From JBIQJD01 sp044507695 (GTDB taxonomy: Bacteria > Bacteroidota > Ignavibacteria > Ignavibacteriales > Ignavibacteriaceae): a stretch of 64,000 nt of DNA. The notes beneath the pieces are model-generated. The model was not told the origin of the DNA, searched no databases, and saw only the letters and a list, made by a program, of their open reading frames with translations. The stretch spans positions 124,001-188,000 of the forward strand of contig JBIQJD010000003.1 in the NCBI GenBank assembly GCA_044507695.1, written 5' to 3'. A program made the position numbers and the translations under genes. Below are positions 43,165 to 53,804 of the stretch, piece by piece (position 1 is the first letter of the stretch; every line of letters begins with the position of its first letter).

Positions 43165-44468
43165 TGAACTCTCAACCGATCCCAACCTCACGCAAAAAAG
43201 TAATTGTAATTGGTGCAGGCTTTGCCGGTCTTTCCGCAGCGGCGTATCTATCTAATGCAGATTATATTGTTGAAGTGATTGAAGCATCTTCAAAACCCGG
43301 CGGCAGAGCATATTCATTTGTTGAAAAGGAAACAGGTACAATTATAGATAACGGCCAGCATATTTTGATGGGCTGCTACAATGAGACACTTAATTTTTTA
43401 AAAATGATAAACGCACTTGATAAAGTTGTGTTTCAAAAATCACTCAGAGTGAATTTTTTAAAAGAAAATTTTAACTGTTTTCCGTTAATAGCAGATAGCT
43501 TTCCTTATCCGTTTAATCTTTTAAAAGGATTATTAAACTACAAAGCAATTTCATTTGCTGATAGACTGAAACTATCAAAATTCTTTCTTAAAATTCCGTT
43601 CAGTATAAATTCAGAGTTAAATAAAATTAGTGTTGAGGAATGGCTGAATAAAGAAAATCAAAATGAAGAAATTAAAAAATCATTCTGGGAAATACTGGCA
43701 ATAGCCGCATTGAACGCAAATATAAACCAGGCATCCGCAAAAGTTTTTTCAGTTATTTTAAAAGAAATTTTTTTCAAAGGGAATAAAGCTGCGGCAATTG
43801 TTCTGCCTGGTGAAGGATTAAGTGAAATTTACTGCAAACAGGCAAAGTATTTCGTGGAAAGCAGGGGAGGAAAAATAAAATTTCTGGAATCTGCCGAAGA
43901 ATTCATTATTGAAAACAGTATGGTTGTTGGACTAAAAACTTCCCGCGGTATTATTAAAGATTTTGATTTTGTTATTTCTGCAGTTCCATATTTTTCATTA
44001 AAAAATATTCATAACTCAGGAATTGATTCTGATCTTCCGTTAAAAAATTCAGCAATTGTTTCAATTCATATCTGGCTTAATGAAAATAGATTAGAAAAAA
44101 CATTTTATGGGCTAATAAATTCACCGGTTCACTGGATTTTCAATCACGGAACACACTTAACACTTGTAATAAGTGATGCTGATTATTTATCTGAAAAATC
44201 AAAAGAAGAAATTATGGAACTGTGCACTGCCGAATTAAAAAAATATGTTGGAATAGAAAGAAATGAAATCAATCATTTTAAAGTGATAAAAGAAAAACGC
44301 GCAACGTTTGTTCCAACACCAGAAGCAGAAATTTCTAGACCGCAGACGAAAACATCTATCACTAATTTATTCTTTGCCGGTGATTGGGTAAACACCGGGC
44401 TTCCATCAACAATTGAAAGCGCAGTTAAAAGCGGAAGAATTGCTGCCGAATATGTTCAGCAATCATAA
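43164..44468 (+). CDS. hpnE: Hydroxysqualene dehydroxylase HpnE
   Basis: HpnE is an FAD-dependent amine-oxidase/phytoene-desaturase-fold enzyme that reduces hydroxysqualene to squalene. From the ATG at 43164 the protein has 434 residues. The N-terminal dinucleotide fold is VIVIGAGFAGLSAAAYL with a following IEASSKPGGRAYSF, and the C-terminal FAD motif is LFFAGDWVNTGLPSTIESAV, where the usual conserved Thr-Gly-x-Pro-x-Thr-x-Glu is intact. The frame extends nine codons upstream to TTG 43137 within hpnD, but the ATG overlapping the hpnD stop is the natural start. No squalene-hopene cyclase gene follows. Confidence 0.92.
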   Translation: MNSQPIPTSRKKVIVIGAGFAGLSAAAYLSNADYIVEVIEASSKPGGRAYSFVEKETGTIIDNGQHILMGCYNETLNFLKMINALDKVVFQKSLRVNFLKENFNCFPLIADSFPYPFNLLKGLLNYKAISFADRLKLSKFFLKIPFSINSELNKISVEEWLNKENQNEEIKKSFWEILAIAALNANINQASAKVFSVILKEIFFKGNKAAAIVLPGEGLSEIYCKQAKYFVESRGGKIKFLESAEEFIIENSMVVGLKTSRGIIKDFDFVISAVPYFSLKNIHNSGIDSDLPLKNSAIVSIHIWLNENRLEKTFYGLINSPVHWIFNHGTHLTLVISDADYLSEKSKEEIMELCTAELKKYVGIERNEINHFKVIKEKRATFVPTPEAEISRPQTKTSITNLFFAGDWVNTGLPSTIESAVKSGRIAAEYVQQS

Positions 44469-44469
44469 A

Positions 44470-45882
44470 TTATTCAAGTCCTACCTCGCTAATTAAATAA
44501 GCAAGAATTGCCATTGCAGCGGCTCCCAACTGCATTTCTCTCGGATTTACTTCCTCAAAAACATCATTATCTGAATGATGCAAATCAAAATACCGTGCAT
44601 CATCAGGAACATAACCAATCAATGCTTTGGAATTTTTTATTCTGCTAATATCTGCTCCGCTGCCGCCTTTCTTTATCCATTCAATCTTTGCTTTATTTAA
44701 GATCGAAACCCAGCTTTGCATTTTGTTCAACACAACAGATAAATTTGCTGAATCGATATCTGCTGTAAAACCGCGCGGTGTAAATACTCCGCGGTCTGAT
44801 TCAATTGCAGCATAATTTATTAATTTTAGTGAATCAGACAATGAAGCGTAAGCATAACCGCCATCCAATCCATGTTCTTCATTTATATATAAGATACACC
44901 TGATTGTACGTTTGGGTTTTAAATCCAATCTTTTCAATAAATCTAAAACTTCAAGCGCTTGCATGCATCCGCCGCCATCATCATGCGCACCATCGCCTTT
45001 GTCCCAGCTATCAAAATGTCCTGAAACAATCACATACTCATCAGATTTTTCTGTTCCTGTTAAATCGGCAATAATATTGTATGATTGTACATCAGGCAGA
45101 ATCTCACAATCAAGTTTAATTGTGAGTTTTAACGATGGTTCTTCCTTTAATGCATTACTTAGAAAATCAGCATCGGCATAACCTAAAACTGCGGCAGGAA
45201 CTTTAGGCAGCGAATCAACATAATTTCTCATTGCGCCAACATGAGGAACTGTATCATATTTTGTTGTAACGGAGCGAATGATCGATGCAACACCGCCGTA
45301 CTCAGCTGCTACCAATGCACCACGCGTCCGCTGATCAACTGCATTGCCGTATGCAGCAAAAGTATTTAACTCAGCCGGATCGAGCGGCCGGCTGAAGAAT
45401 ATAATTTTACCATTTGCTTCATTCTTTCTGTTTCTCAACTCTTCAAAATTTTTAACTTCAAGAACTTCTGCAGTAATTCCGTTTTCCGGTGTACCCACAC
45501 TTCCGCCTATTGCGGAGATGTTTAATTTTTTCCCTGAAAATTTTGTTGATTGTGAGATAACTGCTGTCTCAAAATTGCCGCGTTTCCAGTGATCAACCAT
45601 TACCGGCTGCAGTGTAAGTTTAAATCCAAGGCTGTCAATTTTTTGCTTTGCCCATTCAATCGCCCTTTCAAGATTTTGTGAGCCGATGTTTCGTGGTCCA
45701 ATTTCACACAATTCCTTCAGCCATTTATATCCTGTACGATTCAGCACTGAAGAAGCAACAATTGAATCTGCGATTGGAAAATATTTTTGCAAATCCTGTG
45801 CGGAAAGGTTTATGTTAATTAATATAAGAAATGTAACTGTGCAGAATAATCGTGCTGAAAGTTTCAATTTATCTCCAATCAA
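44470..45882 (-). CDS. Secreted M28-family zinc aminopeptidase
   Basis: The 470-residue protein has a signal peptide (cleavage near SAQ, residue about 29), a protease-associated-type insert (residues about 120-270), and an M28 di-zinc domain. Its metal ligands are visible in VSGHFDSWDKGDGAHDDGGG (His and bridging Asp), INEEHGLDGG (catalytic Glu and a ligand Glu), the later Asp in AIESDRG and DLHHSDNDVF (final His). Members remove N-terminal residues from peptides outside the cytoplasm. It is convergent with hpnE, with one base between the stops. Confidence 0.9.
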   Translation of the reverse strand: MIGDKLKLSARLFCTVTFLILININLSAQDLQKYFPIADSIVASSVLNRTGYKWLKELCEIGPRNIGSQNLERAIEWAKQKIDSLGFKLTLQPVMVDHWKRGNFETAVISQSTKFSGKKLNISAIGGSVGTPENGITAEVLEVKNFEELRNRKNEANGKIIFFSRPLDPAELNTFAAYGNAVDQRTRGALVAAEYGGVASIIRSVTTKYDTVPHVGAMRNYVDSLPKVPAAVLGYADADFLSNALKEEPSLKLTIKLDCEILPDVQSYNIIADLTGTEKSDEYVIVSGHFDSWDKGDGAHDDGGGCMQALEVLDLLKRLDLKPKRTIRCILYINEEHGLDGGYAYASLSDSLKLINYAAIESDRGVFTPRGFTADIDSANLSVVLNKMQSWVSILNKAKIEWIKKGGSGADISRIKNSKALIGYVPDDARYFDLHHSDNDVFEEVNPREMQLGAAAMAILAYLISEVGLE

Positions 45883-46072
45883 TTTTTTGAAAAATAAATA
45901 TGTATGAATTGATATTCCAGAAAAATGGTGAATTTTAAAAAAACTGTTTGAATTACTCTCTGTCAGGAATAACTTTTTTTTCAGATTTCATATTCTTGCA
46001 AAATCAAATTGGTTTTGAGAAACGCGCTTTATTATTTTAAACAACATCTTATTAAAAAATTCTGAACATATT

Positions 46073-46573
46073 TTGAATAATAAAGCCAAACAATATATTG
46101 AAAAACTCAACCTTTCTTCTCATCCGGAAGGAGGATTTTTTAAGGAAGTATACAGAGCTGAAGAGAAAACCAATCATCTGCCGGAACGATATCTGGGTGA
46201 TCGGGCTTTTTCAACTTCAATTTATTTTCTACTTGAAGGAAATCAGTTCTCATCCTTCCATAAATTGAAATCGGATGAGCTTTGGCATTTTTATGACGGT
46301 TCATCCATTAAAATTTACATTATAAATCCGCAGGGAAATCTGATTCCAAAAATTTTAGGCAGGAAAATTGAGAGCGGTGAAGTGTTTCAAATAGTTATTC
46401 CGCATGATCATTGGTTTGCCGCAGAGTTGATTGATAAAAATTCTTTCGCCTTAATTGGCTGTACCGTTGCGCCTGGATTTGAGTTTGCTGATTTTGAATT
46501 AGCAGAAAGAGAAAAATTAATTTCACTCTTTCCTACTCATTCTAATTTGATATCCCGCCTAACATCAAAATAG
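46073..46573 (+). CDS. Cupin DUF985 family protein
   Basis: The 166-residue cytoplasmic protein is a single-domain cupin of the DUF985 group: LNLSSHPEGGFFKEVYRA near the N-terminus, STSIYFLLEGNQFSSFHK, ELWHFYDGSSIKIYII and PHDHWFAAELID, the last containing conserved His residues of the barrel. Substrates are unknown; relatives are suspected carbohydrate epimerase-like or metal-binding proteins. It starts at TTG 46073. A following AT-rich hairpin with a T run near 46698-46733 could be its terminator. Confidence 0.85.
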   Translation: MNNKAKQYIEKLNLSSHPEGGFFKEVYRAEEKTNHLPERYLGDRAFSTSIYFLLEGNQFSSFHKLKSDELWHFYDGSSIKIYIINPQGNLIPKILGRKIESGEVFQIVIPHDHWFAAELIDKNSFALIGCTVAPGFEFADFELAEREKLISLFPTHSNLISRLTSK

Positions 46574-46865
46574 GATGACAGATTGCAACTTAAAGTAAAA
46601 AAGGCACTTAAAAGGCAGTGATAAAAAATTACCTTAATTTATATTGCTTAAACTAATAAGTTGAAGCGGTTATTTTTGCCGGGGAAGGGTAAACGATTAT
46701 TGATATTCAAAAGTATTTTCGATAATTTTTTCCGCCTAAAAAATAAAAAGGAGGTATATCGAAAAAATATATACTGCTTTATAATTTTAATCTCTTTAGG
46801 GTTCATACATCAGAAAGAAAATAACAAAAATTAGTTGGGAGATTTTCCGCGCAGCTTCTGCCGGT

Positions 46866-49800
46866 GTGCTGTTATTTTATGCAGCAATAAGTCTCGGGCT
46901 TACTTCTCCTGCTGAATCTCAATTCAATAGTGCAATTTGGATTGATGCTTGTTTTCAATACATTTCCAAAACTACTACCTATTCAAATTTATCCGGCAAT
47001 GAATTTAGTTCAGGTAAGATCACTCCGCCAGCGAACGAATTTGCAAGCAGCTCTTTAACATTCAATCAAACCCTAGTTGATTCAATTCCTGAAGCTGAAA
47101 ATACTTTTAATGGGTTTAATGATTCAACCTTTGTTAATCCTGATGATTCAACTTTTAATGTTTCAGATTCTTTATTTGCTGATACTGTAAAAGTAGATTC
47201 AGCCGCTCTTGATTCAACAGCGCGAATAAAATATTTCCATTATCAGAGGGAAGATGTTCCTTATGTTAAATTAGAAAGAAAGAAAACTTCTAAATTTTTT
47301 GCACAGCCTTCACAAAAAACACGCACAATTCAAATAGATTCAACAGGAAAGTATGTAGAAATTGTGGAGAAGGTTGGCGGGCAGCAAACCAAAATTATTT
47401 TACGGATGCCGATTGAGGAATATATAGAATTACGCCTTGCTCTTCGTGAACGTGAGTTGTGGGAGGAACGTGGATATAAATATGAATTGAAAGAATCGCA
47501 AAAAGGTTTAGCAGAATTAATTAAAGACATAACTGATTTTGAGATTCCACTTCCGAGTGTTGGAGTACTTTCAATTTTTGGTGAGCCAAAAATAAGTCTA
47601 CGAATTGGCGGTGCGGTGGATATTCATGGTGCATGGCGCAGTGAAACTACGGAAGGTGTTACGGCTTCGCTTCTCGGAAATACAAGGAATGAACCTGATT
47701 TCAAGCAGACAGTGCAGATAAATGTAAGCGGTACAATTGGGGATAAACTGAACATCAATGCTGATTGGAATACAGAGAGAACGTTTGAATATGAGAACCA
47801 GCTTAAACTCAAATACACCGGATATGAGGATGAAATTATCCAAAGTATAGAAGCAGGAAACGTATCTCTGCAAACATCACCGCTTGTTGGAGGAAGTGAA
47901 GCTTTATTTGGTGTTAAGGCAAACTTCAAAATGGGGCCTTTCAGCTTAACTACAATTGCAAGTCAGAAAAAAGGTGAAGTAAAAGAAGTTGCTGTATCAG
48001 GCGGTTCACAGAACACTGAATTTACCATACGAGCTTACAACTACTCTAGAAATCATTACTTTGTTGATAAATTATATGCTGATACAAGTCCGGATTTAAA
48101 TCTGTTTGAAAAATATTATACTCGTCCAACTCCTGAAATTATTGAAGAGTACAGGATTACAGATATTGAAGTTTGGAAATCAATAAAAACTGTTGGAAAA
48201 GATCCTGCGCGTGAACGTGAAGCGAATGCCTATATAAATCTCAATCCGCTGGCAGCAGGGGAGCAATATAGTGATGATCTACGCGGGCAAATTGAAGCAA
48301 TTCCGGGACAAAGTGAAACCGGAAGATTCCTCAAACTTACAAAGGATACTGATTATATTCTTCATGAAGAAACGGGATTTATAACTTTTAAAACTTCGAT
48401 ACAGGAATCTGATGTAATTGCTGTGGCTTACCGTGTGCAGGGAGATCCTGCTAATAAAAATGATGATGAATTTTATGGCGAGTTTGTAACGAATGCAAAA
48501 TCCGATACGCAAAAACTTGTCTTAAAATTAATCAAACCAAGTAATCTTCAGCCAAGCTTTACTGAAGCCTGGAGTCTTCAGTTGAGAAATATCTATCCTG
48601 TTGGCGGAAGAAATATTAAAGAGGAAGGGTTTGAATTTAATATTAAGTATGAAATTGAAGGACAGGAACCTGCGATAGATATAGGCAATATAAGACTACT
48701 ACAGGCATTCGGGCTTGATCTTTACGATGCAGCAAATAACAGCAACCCTGATAACATTTTTGATTTTGATCCGCCGATAACTATCATTCCTGAAACCGGA
48801 GAAGTTATTTTTCCAAAACTTCAGCCGTTTGGATCTCAATTACCCGAAGGGCTTGATACCTCATATGCATACAATGAGATCTATGAAGAACTGCCTTCGT
48901 TAGCTCAAAATGTTAAGATAAAAGATAAATGGATAATGACGGGTAAATATTCTGGTGAGGCAAGCGCGGTATATCAATTAGGCTTCAATGTTGTTGAGAA
49001 TTCTGTTCGTGTTACTTTAAATGGGGGCGCACTAACTCCGGGAGTTGATTATACTGTTGATTACAATCTTGGCCAATTAACAATAAGAAATGATGCAGCG
49101 TTGGTTCCAGGTGCAGATTTGAAAATCACGTATGAACAAAATGATCTTTTCCAGCTTGCATCTAAAACACTGCTTGGTGCAAGAGGTATTTTTGATTTCT
49201 CAGAGAAAACCAAATTAGGATTTTCTATTCTGAATTTAAATCAACAGACATTAAGTGATAAAGTAAGAATTGGTGAAGAGCCGCTGAGCAACACCATAAT
49301 GGGAATTGATTTTACAACTTCTCACGATCTTCCATTCTTAACAAAAGGATTGGATAATATTTTTTCTACAAAAACAATGTCAAGTATTTCACTTGCCGGT
49401 GAGTACGCTTACATCGATCCGGATCCAAACACAAAGAAAAGTACAATCGCTTCTGATAGAGGACAGAGCATTGCTTACATAGATGATTTTGAAGGAACAA
49501 AAAGAATTATTCCGGTTGGCGTTTCTTATTCAGCATGGAAAGATTTAAGTCCGCCGGATTCTCTCCCAAGACTTTCCGGTTTAGCCGCAAACGAGCGTAT
49601 AGATTATAAAGCAAAAAGTTTCTGGTTTACTGAAACTCCTGCAACAGTTCCTGCAAAAAATATCTGGCCTAACAGATCTGTAAGCAAAACTGATCAGAAT
49701 GTAACTGTAATGGATTTTGTTTATTTGCCGAATGTACGCGGGCCGTACAATTACAATCCCCGTATAGATGAAGATCTTACCAAAAATTGGGGTGGAATGA

Positions 49801-52800
49801 TGAAGGTGTTATCTTCAACTGCAAGCAATCTTGTTGAAGAGAATATTGAATTTATTGAAATCTGGCTGCAGCCTGATCTCAGCCCCGGAACCGATATAAA
49901 AGATGCTAAAATTTATGTTGATCTTGGCAGAATATCTGAAGATGTAATTCCAAACAGAAGACTTGATACAGAGGATGCAGATAACAATGATGCAATGGAT
50001 ACAAACGGAGAAGAGGATACAGGACTTGATGGAATTAAGGATGGTGAAGAAAGATCACGATATCCTGATTTAGGAAATGATCCAAGCGCGGATAATTATT
50101 TTCTTCCAACCGGTACAGGCCGATCGTTATTTGATTATCAAAATGTGAATAATACTGAAGGAAATTTTATATCTATTGATGCAAGCCGTACACCTGATAC
50201 AGAAGATATAAATCATAACGGTTCGCTCGATCAGGCGAACAGTTATTTCCGGTACGAAATTCCTCTGGATACAAATGCTTCATCAAATTTATTTATTGCC
50301 GGTGGCGGAGATAATGACCGCTGGTATCTTTACAGAATTCCCTTAAAAGATTTCAGTTATAAGGTTGGTGATCCTAATTTCTCAACAGTGGAATTTATCA
50401 GGTTTTTTGTAACAGGATATTCTGATACAATGCATGTGCGTATCGCGGAGTTCAATCTTGTTGGAAGCCAGTGGAGAAAAACACTTCCTGATGATTCAAT
50501 TCTTTCTGTCTCGGTAATTAACGTTGAAGAAAATCCAAACTACAGTATACCGCCGGGAGTTGGAAGAGAAAGAGACCGTACAAAACCGGATGAAGAAATT
50601 TACCGGAATGAACAATCAATGAACTTAATTATTAATGGATTAGAACCCGGTGATGCAAGAGAGGTTGTAAAATACCTTTACCGTCCGCTGGATATTTTCA
50701 ATTACAAAGAAATGAAATTATTCGTTCACGGAGATACAGAACAATTCCCGAATTCACTTTCAGATACAACCGGCGGATATCGTTCACAGGTTTATTTTAG
50801 ATTTGGTGCGGACACAAATAATTACTATGAATACCGCCAGCCGGTTGTGCCGGATTGGGGAGAAATTGCAATAAAATTTGAAGAGCTTACAGCAATTAAA
50901 GAAGGTCGTGATTCACTTCAGATAATAACTTATAAAGAATTTCCAATTCCGGGTAAGCCCGGACATTTTTACCGCGTAAAAGGAAATCCAAGTTTAACTC
51001 AAATAAAATTCCTTTCAGTAGGTATTCAAAATATTGATGATCCAAACAAACCGAGATTCAGAGATCTTTCAGGACAGGTTTGGATAAACGAATTGCGTGT
51101 AGTTGGAGCAGATGATACACCGGGCTGGGCTTATAGTTTATCTGGTTCCTTAAAGATGGCTGATATTCTTTCTGTAAGTTTTAACAGGAGTGAAACAAAT
51201 CCTTACTTCCATAAACTATCTGATCGTTTCGGATCAAGAGAGGAAGCAAAAAGATGGGGCGTTTCAGCCGATCTGGATGTATTGAAACTCCTGCCGTTTA
51301 CTTTGCACGATAGTAATTTAAAGATTACATATTCACACACTGAAAATGTGGGAAGACCTTTATATTTCCCCGGAACAGATGTTCTTGTTTCTCAGGCTGC
51401 ACAGAGAGATTCATTAAAAACTCCCGATCAGATAATTTCTGAAACAGAAAATATCAATATCTCTGATACCTGGACTGCATCAAATATTAAGCTGAGAATT
51501 CCTACAGATTTCTGGCTAATCAGGGATTCATTCAATGCACTATCATTTGCATTTAATTATAATAAATCATTCAGCAGATCGCCCACTGTTTTATCAAACA
51601 GCAGTTGGGTTTGGAATGCAAGTATGAATTACGGAATTAATCTTAGTCCGGATTATTATTTCTATCCGGCAGATATTCCAATTCTTGGAACCATTCTTTC
51701 TTTCTTTACTGATTATAGAAATGCTAAGGTTTACTATACTCCGCAAAATTTTTCATTCAATATGAATGCAAAGCGGAACAGAACAATTAACACTTCAAGA
51801 GAAAGAAAAAATTCTCCATCACTTACAATAATATCAAGAGATTTTACAACTCAGCGTGGTTTTAATTTCTCATGGAAAATTACGGAAGGCGGGCTTCTTA
51901 ATTTAAGTACAACTTATTCACTTAATATCAATTCATCCCTGGCACATCTTGAAACTTACGATATAATTGATAAGAATGGCATAAGGCAGCAGATTCAAAG
52001 ATCTGAAAGTGAAATTTGGAATGATATTTTTACAAATGCATTCTTCGGAAAAGATTATCAGTACCAGCAGAATATTGATTTCAGAACTGCTCCAAGACTG
52101 CCAAGTATTTGGGATTTGAACCGCCATCTGACAATTACCGCCGGATATTCAGTTGGCTACCAGTGGCAGCATGATTTAAAACAGGATACACTGGGAAGAG
52201 GTGCCGGTTATTCAAGTAAAGCTTCTGTTGGATTGACACTAAGGCTTAAAGCATTAGCTGCTCCTTTGTTTGAAGATGCTACCGATCAGAAAACCGGAAA
52301 TGTACAGCAGCAGGGAGTTCGTAACAGAAATTCAGGTGATATCAGGCAGCGCCAGCCGAGGAAAGAAGAAACTGAATTAATCAGCGGTGATTCAATTAAT
52401 GTTGTATCAGATTCATTAGCTTCAACTGATTCCATTACTGTTGAAGGAAGCGGACGATCATCAATTCAAAGCGCATTGCTTCTGCTTAAAAATGCTGTCC
52501 GCTATATCTTCTTTGATTATGATAATATTACATTCAATTTTTCAAGTGATAATCAATTATCAAAATCAGGTATTTACGGAAGAGGAACGGGGTTTAATAA
52601 TTTCTGGGGAATTGGTTACAATCAGAATGATGGTCCATCACGCGGTTTTATGCTTGGTTTAAGCCAGGATGTAGGACTAAGAGCACCGGGCGGAAATTTA
52701 TCGGATGTCTTTTCACAAAAAAATAATTTTGATTTTAAAACATCACGCCCGCTTTGGGAGGGTGCTAAAATTGATCTTAACTGGAAAGTTGGATGGTCAA

Positions 52801-53711
52801 TAAATAAAACTACATCAATTCAAACAAGTCCTGATACACTTGGTTTGTATTCTATTCGTCCGCCAACTTCTACCGGTTCGCTGAACAGATCATTTCTTGC
52901 TCTGCCGGGATTTTTCTTTATAGAAAGTGGAATAAAACGGGTGCATGAATTGTACAATCCGAATGCACCAAACCCGAAAGAAAATTTATCAAACGCATTT
53001 GCAGAAGGATTTGAACAATTTCCAATTCTCGGCAAAATCCCGGGCTTGAATGAGGTTATGAAATATTTGCCAAGACCTAACTGGAGAATTAGCTGGGATG
53101 GACTTGAGAAATATTTTATCTTTCAATCCTTTGCAAAACGTGTTTCATTAGATCACGCATACACTTCAACTTATTCTGAAGGGTGGAAAACAACTCCTGA
53201 CGGTACGCAGGAAGTTCAAACGCAAAGAGTTGAATATGGTTTTTCACCGCTGGCAGGAATTAATTTTACATTCAATGAACTTTGGGGTGGAAATCTGATA
53301 GCCAGTTTAAAATACGGCACCAAAACAAGCTATGATCTCGGAATTTCTACAGATAAAGTTACAGAAGTATTTTCACGTGATATTGGCATTACTGCCGGTT
53401 ACTCTAAGTCCGGATTTGAAATTCCTCTTTTCGGTATCTCACTTAAAAATGATATTGAGTTCAGCTTCTCATACACAAATGCAAAGAACTCAACCGTAAT
53501 TTTTGATATGGTTAATTTTACAGAAGAAGGCAAACCGCAGGATGGAACTACACGTGTTACAATGGAGCCGAGAGTTAAGTACACAATAAGTTCAAAAGTT
53601 ACGCTATCAATTTTCTACAGAAGATCAACTGTGGAACCTGAAGGTGCTGCAAGAATTCCTCCCACAACAACAAATGAAGCCGGCCTTGATGTACATATTT
53701 CAATTCAATGA
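46866..53711 (+). CDS. sprA: Type IX secretion outer-membrane translocon SprA (Sov)
   Basis: SprA is the giant outer-membrane barrel through which type IX cargo leaves the cell. The 2281-residue product has the family layout: a hydrophobic signal segment, a polar linker, then barrel and periplasmic modules with GGAVDIHGAWRSETTEG, the AYIDDFEGTKR motif near residue 870, PDLGNDPSADNYF, WINELRVVGAD near 1415, and a long aromatic strand-rich C-terminus. GTG 46866 is only the first conventional start: the frame is open upstream to 46800 and encodes a Lys/Arg-rich segment that suits the signal peptide better, possibly from an ATC at 46809. Strong GGAGG lies at 46750. porX follows after 93 bases. 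Confidence 0.94.
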   Translation: MLLFYAAISLGLTSPAESQFNSAIWIDACFQYISKTTTYSNLSGNEFSSGKITPPANEFASSSLTFNQTLVDSIPEAENTFNGFNDSTFVNPDDSTFNVSDSLFADTVKVDSAALDSTARIKYFHYQREDVPYVKLERKKTSKFFAQPSQKTRTIQIDSTGKYVEIVEKVGGQQTKIILRMPIEEYIELRLALRERELWEERGYKYELKESQKGLAELIKDITDFEIPLPSVGVLSIFGEPKISLRIGGAVDIHGAWRSETTEGVTASLLGNTRNEPDFKQTVQINVSGTIGDKLNINADWNTERTFEYENQLKLKYTGYEDEIIQSIEAGNVSLQTSPLVGGSEALFGVKANFKMGPFSLTTIASQKKGEVKEVAVSGGSQNTEFTIRAYNYSRNHYFVDKLYADTSPDLNLFEKYYTRPTPEIIEEYRITDIEVWKSIKTVGKDPAREREANAYINLNPLAAGEQYSDDLRGQIEAIPGQSETGRFLKLTKDTDYILHEETGFITFKTSIQESDVIAVAYRVQGDPANKNDDEFYGEFVTNAKSDTQKLVLKLIKPSNLQPSFTEAWSLQLRNIYPVGGRNIKEEGFEFNIKYEIEGQEPAIDIGNIRLLQAFGLDLYDAANNSNPDNIFDFDPPITIIPETGEVIFPKLQPFGSQLPEGLDTSYAYNEIYEELPSLAQNVKIKDKWIMTGKYSGEASAVYQLGFNVVENSVRVTLNGGALTPGVDYTVDYNLGQLTIRNDAALVPGADLKITYEQNDLFQLASKTLLGARGIFDFSEKTKLGFSILNLNQQTLSDKVRIGEEPLSNTIMGIDFTTSHDLPFLTKGLDNIFSTKTMSSISLAGEYAYIDPDPNTKKSTIASDRGQSIAYIDDFEGTKRIIPVGVSYSAWKDLSPPDSLPRLSGLAANERIDYKAKSFWFTETPATVPAKNIWPNRSVSKTDQNVTVMDFVYLPNVRGPYNYNPRIDEDLTKNWGGMMKVLSSTASNLVEENIEFIEIWLQPDLSPGTDIKDAKIYVDLGRISEDVIPNRRLDTEDADNNDAMDTNGEEDTGLDGIKDGEERSRYPDLGNDPSADNYFLPTGTGRSLFDYQNVNNTEGNFISIDASRTPDTEDINHNGSLDQANSYFRYEIPLDTNASSNLFIAGGGDNDRWYLYRIPLKDFSYKVGDPNFSTVEFIRFFVTGYSDTMHVRIAEFNLVGSQWRKTLPDDSILSVSVINVEENPNYSIPPGVGRERDRTKPDEEIYRNEQSMNLIINGLEPGDAREVVKYLYRPLDIFNYKEMKLFVHGDTEQFPNSLSDTTGGYRSQVYFRFGADTNNYYEYRQPVVPDWGEIAIKFEELTAIKEGRDSLQIITYKEFPIPGKPGHFYRVKGNPSLTQIKFLSVGIQNIDDPNKPRFRDLSGQVWINELRVVGADDTPGWAYSLSGSLKMADILSVSFNRSETNPYFHKLSDRFGSREEAKRWGVSADLDVLKLLPFTLHDSNLKITYSHTENVGRPLYFPGTDVLVSQAAQRDSLKTPDQIISETENINISDTWTASNIKLRIPTDFWLIRDSFNALSFAFNYNKSFSRSPTVLSNSSWVWNASMNYGINLSPDYYFYPADIPILGTILSFFTDYRNAKVYYTPQNFSFNMNAKRNRTINTSRERKNSPSLTIISRDFTTQRGFNFSWKITEGGLLNLSTTYSLNINSSLAHLETYDIIDKNGIRQQIQRSESEIWNDIFTNAFFGKDYQYQQNIDFRTAPRLPSIWDLNRHLTITAGYSVGYQWQHDLKQDTLGRGAGYSSKASVGLTLRLKALAAPLFEDATDQKTGNVQQQGVRNRNSGDIRQRQPRKEETELISGDSINVVSDSLASTDSITVEGSGRSSIQSALLLLKNAVRYIFFDYDNITFNFSSDNQLSKSGIYGRGTGFNNFWGIGYNQNDGPSRGFMLGLSQDVGLRAPGGNLSDVFSQKNNFDFKTSRPLWEGAKIDLNWKVGWSINKTTSIQTSPDTLGLYSIRPPTSTGSLNRSFLALPGFFFIESGIKRVHELYNPNAPNPKENLSNAFAEGFEQFPILGKIPGLNEVMKYLPRPNWRISWDGLEKYFIFQSFAKRVSLDHAYTSTYSEGWKTTPDGTQEVQTQRVEYGFSPLAGINFTFNELWGGNLIASLKYGTKTSYDLGISTDKVTEVFSRDIGITAGYSKSGFEIPLFGISLKNDIEFSFSYTNAKNSTVIFDMVNFTEEGKPQDGTTRVTMEPRVKYTISSKVTLSIFYRRSTVEPEGAARIPPTTTNEAGLDVHISIQ

Positions 53712-53746
53712 TGCTGAATTCTGATTCAGCATCCTGGTTGATTTGA

Positions 53747-53781
53747 TTTGTATGCAGCTAATTTTAAATTATGTAAATTTA
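53747..53781 (+). promoter_or_regulatory. Candidate Bacteroidetes-type promoter for porX
   Basis: TTTG at 53747-53750 and TAAATTTA at 53774-53781 lie in the sprA-porX gap, 24 bases before the porX ATG. The 23-base spacing is longer than the usual 19-21 and the last base of the -7 differs, so the call is tentative; it would allow porX to be expressed apart from sprA. Confidence 0.35.
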
Positions 53782-53804
53782 TGATTGAAACAGAAAGCTG
53801 AATT

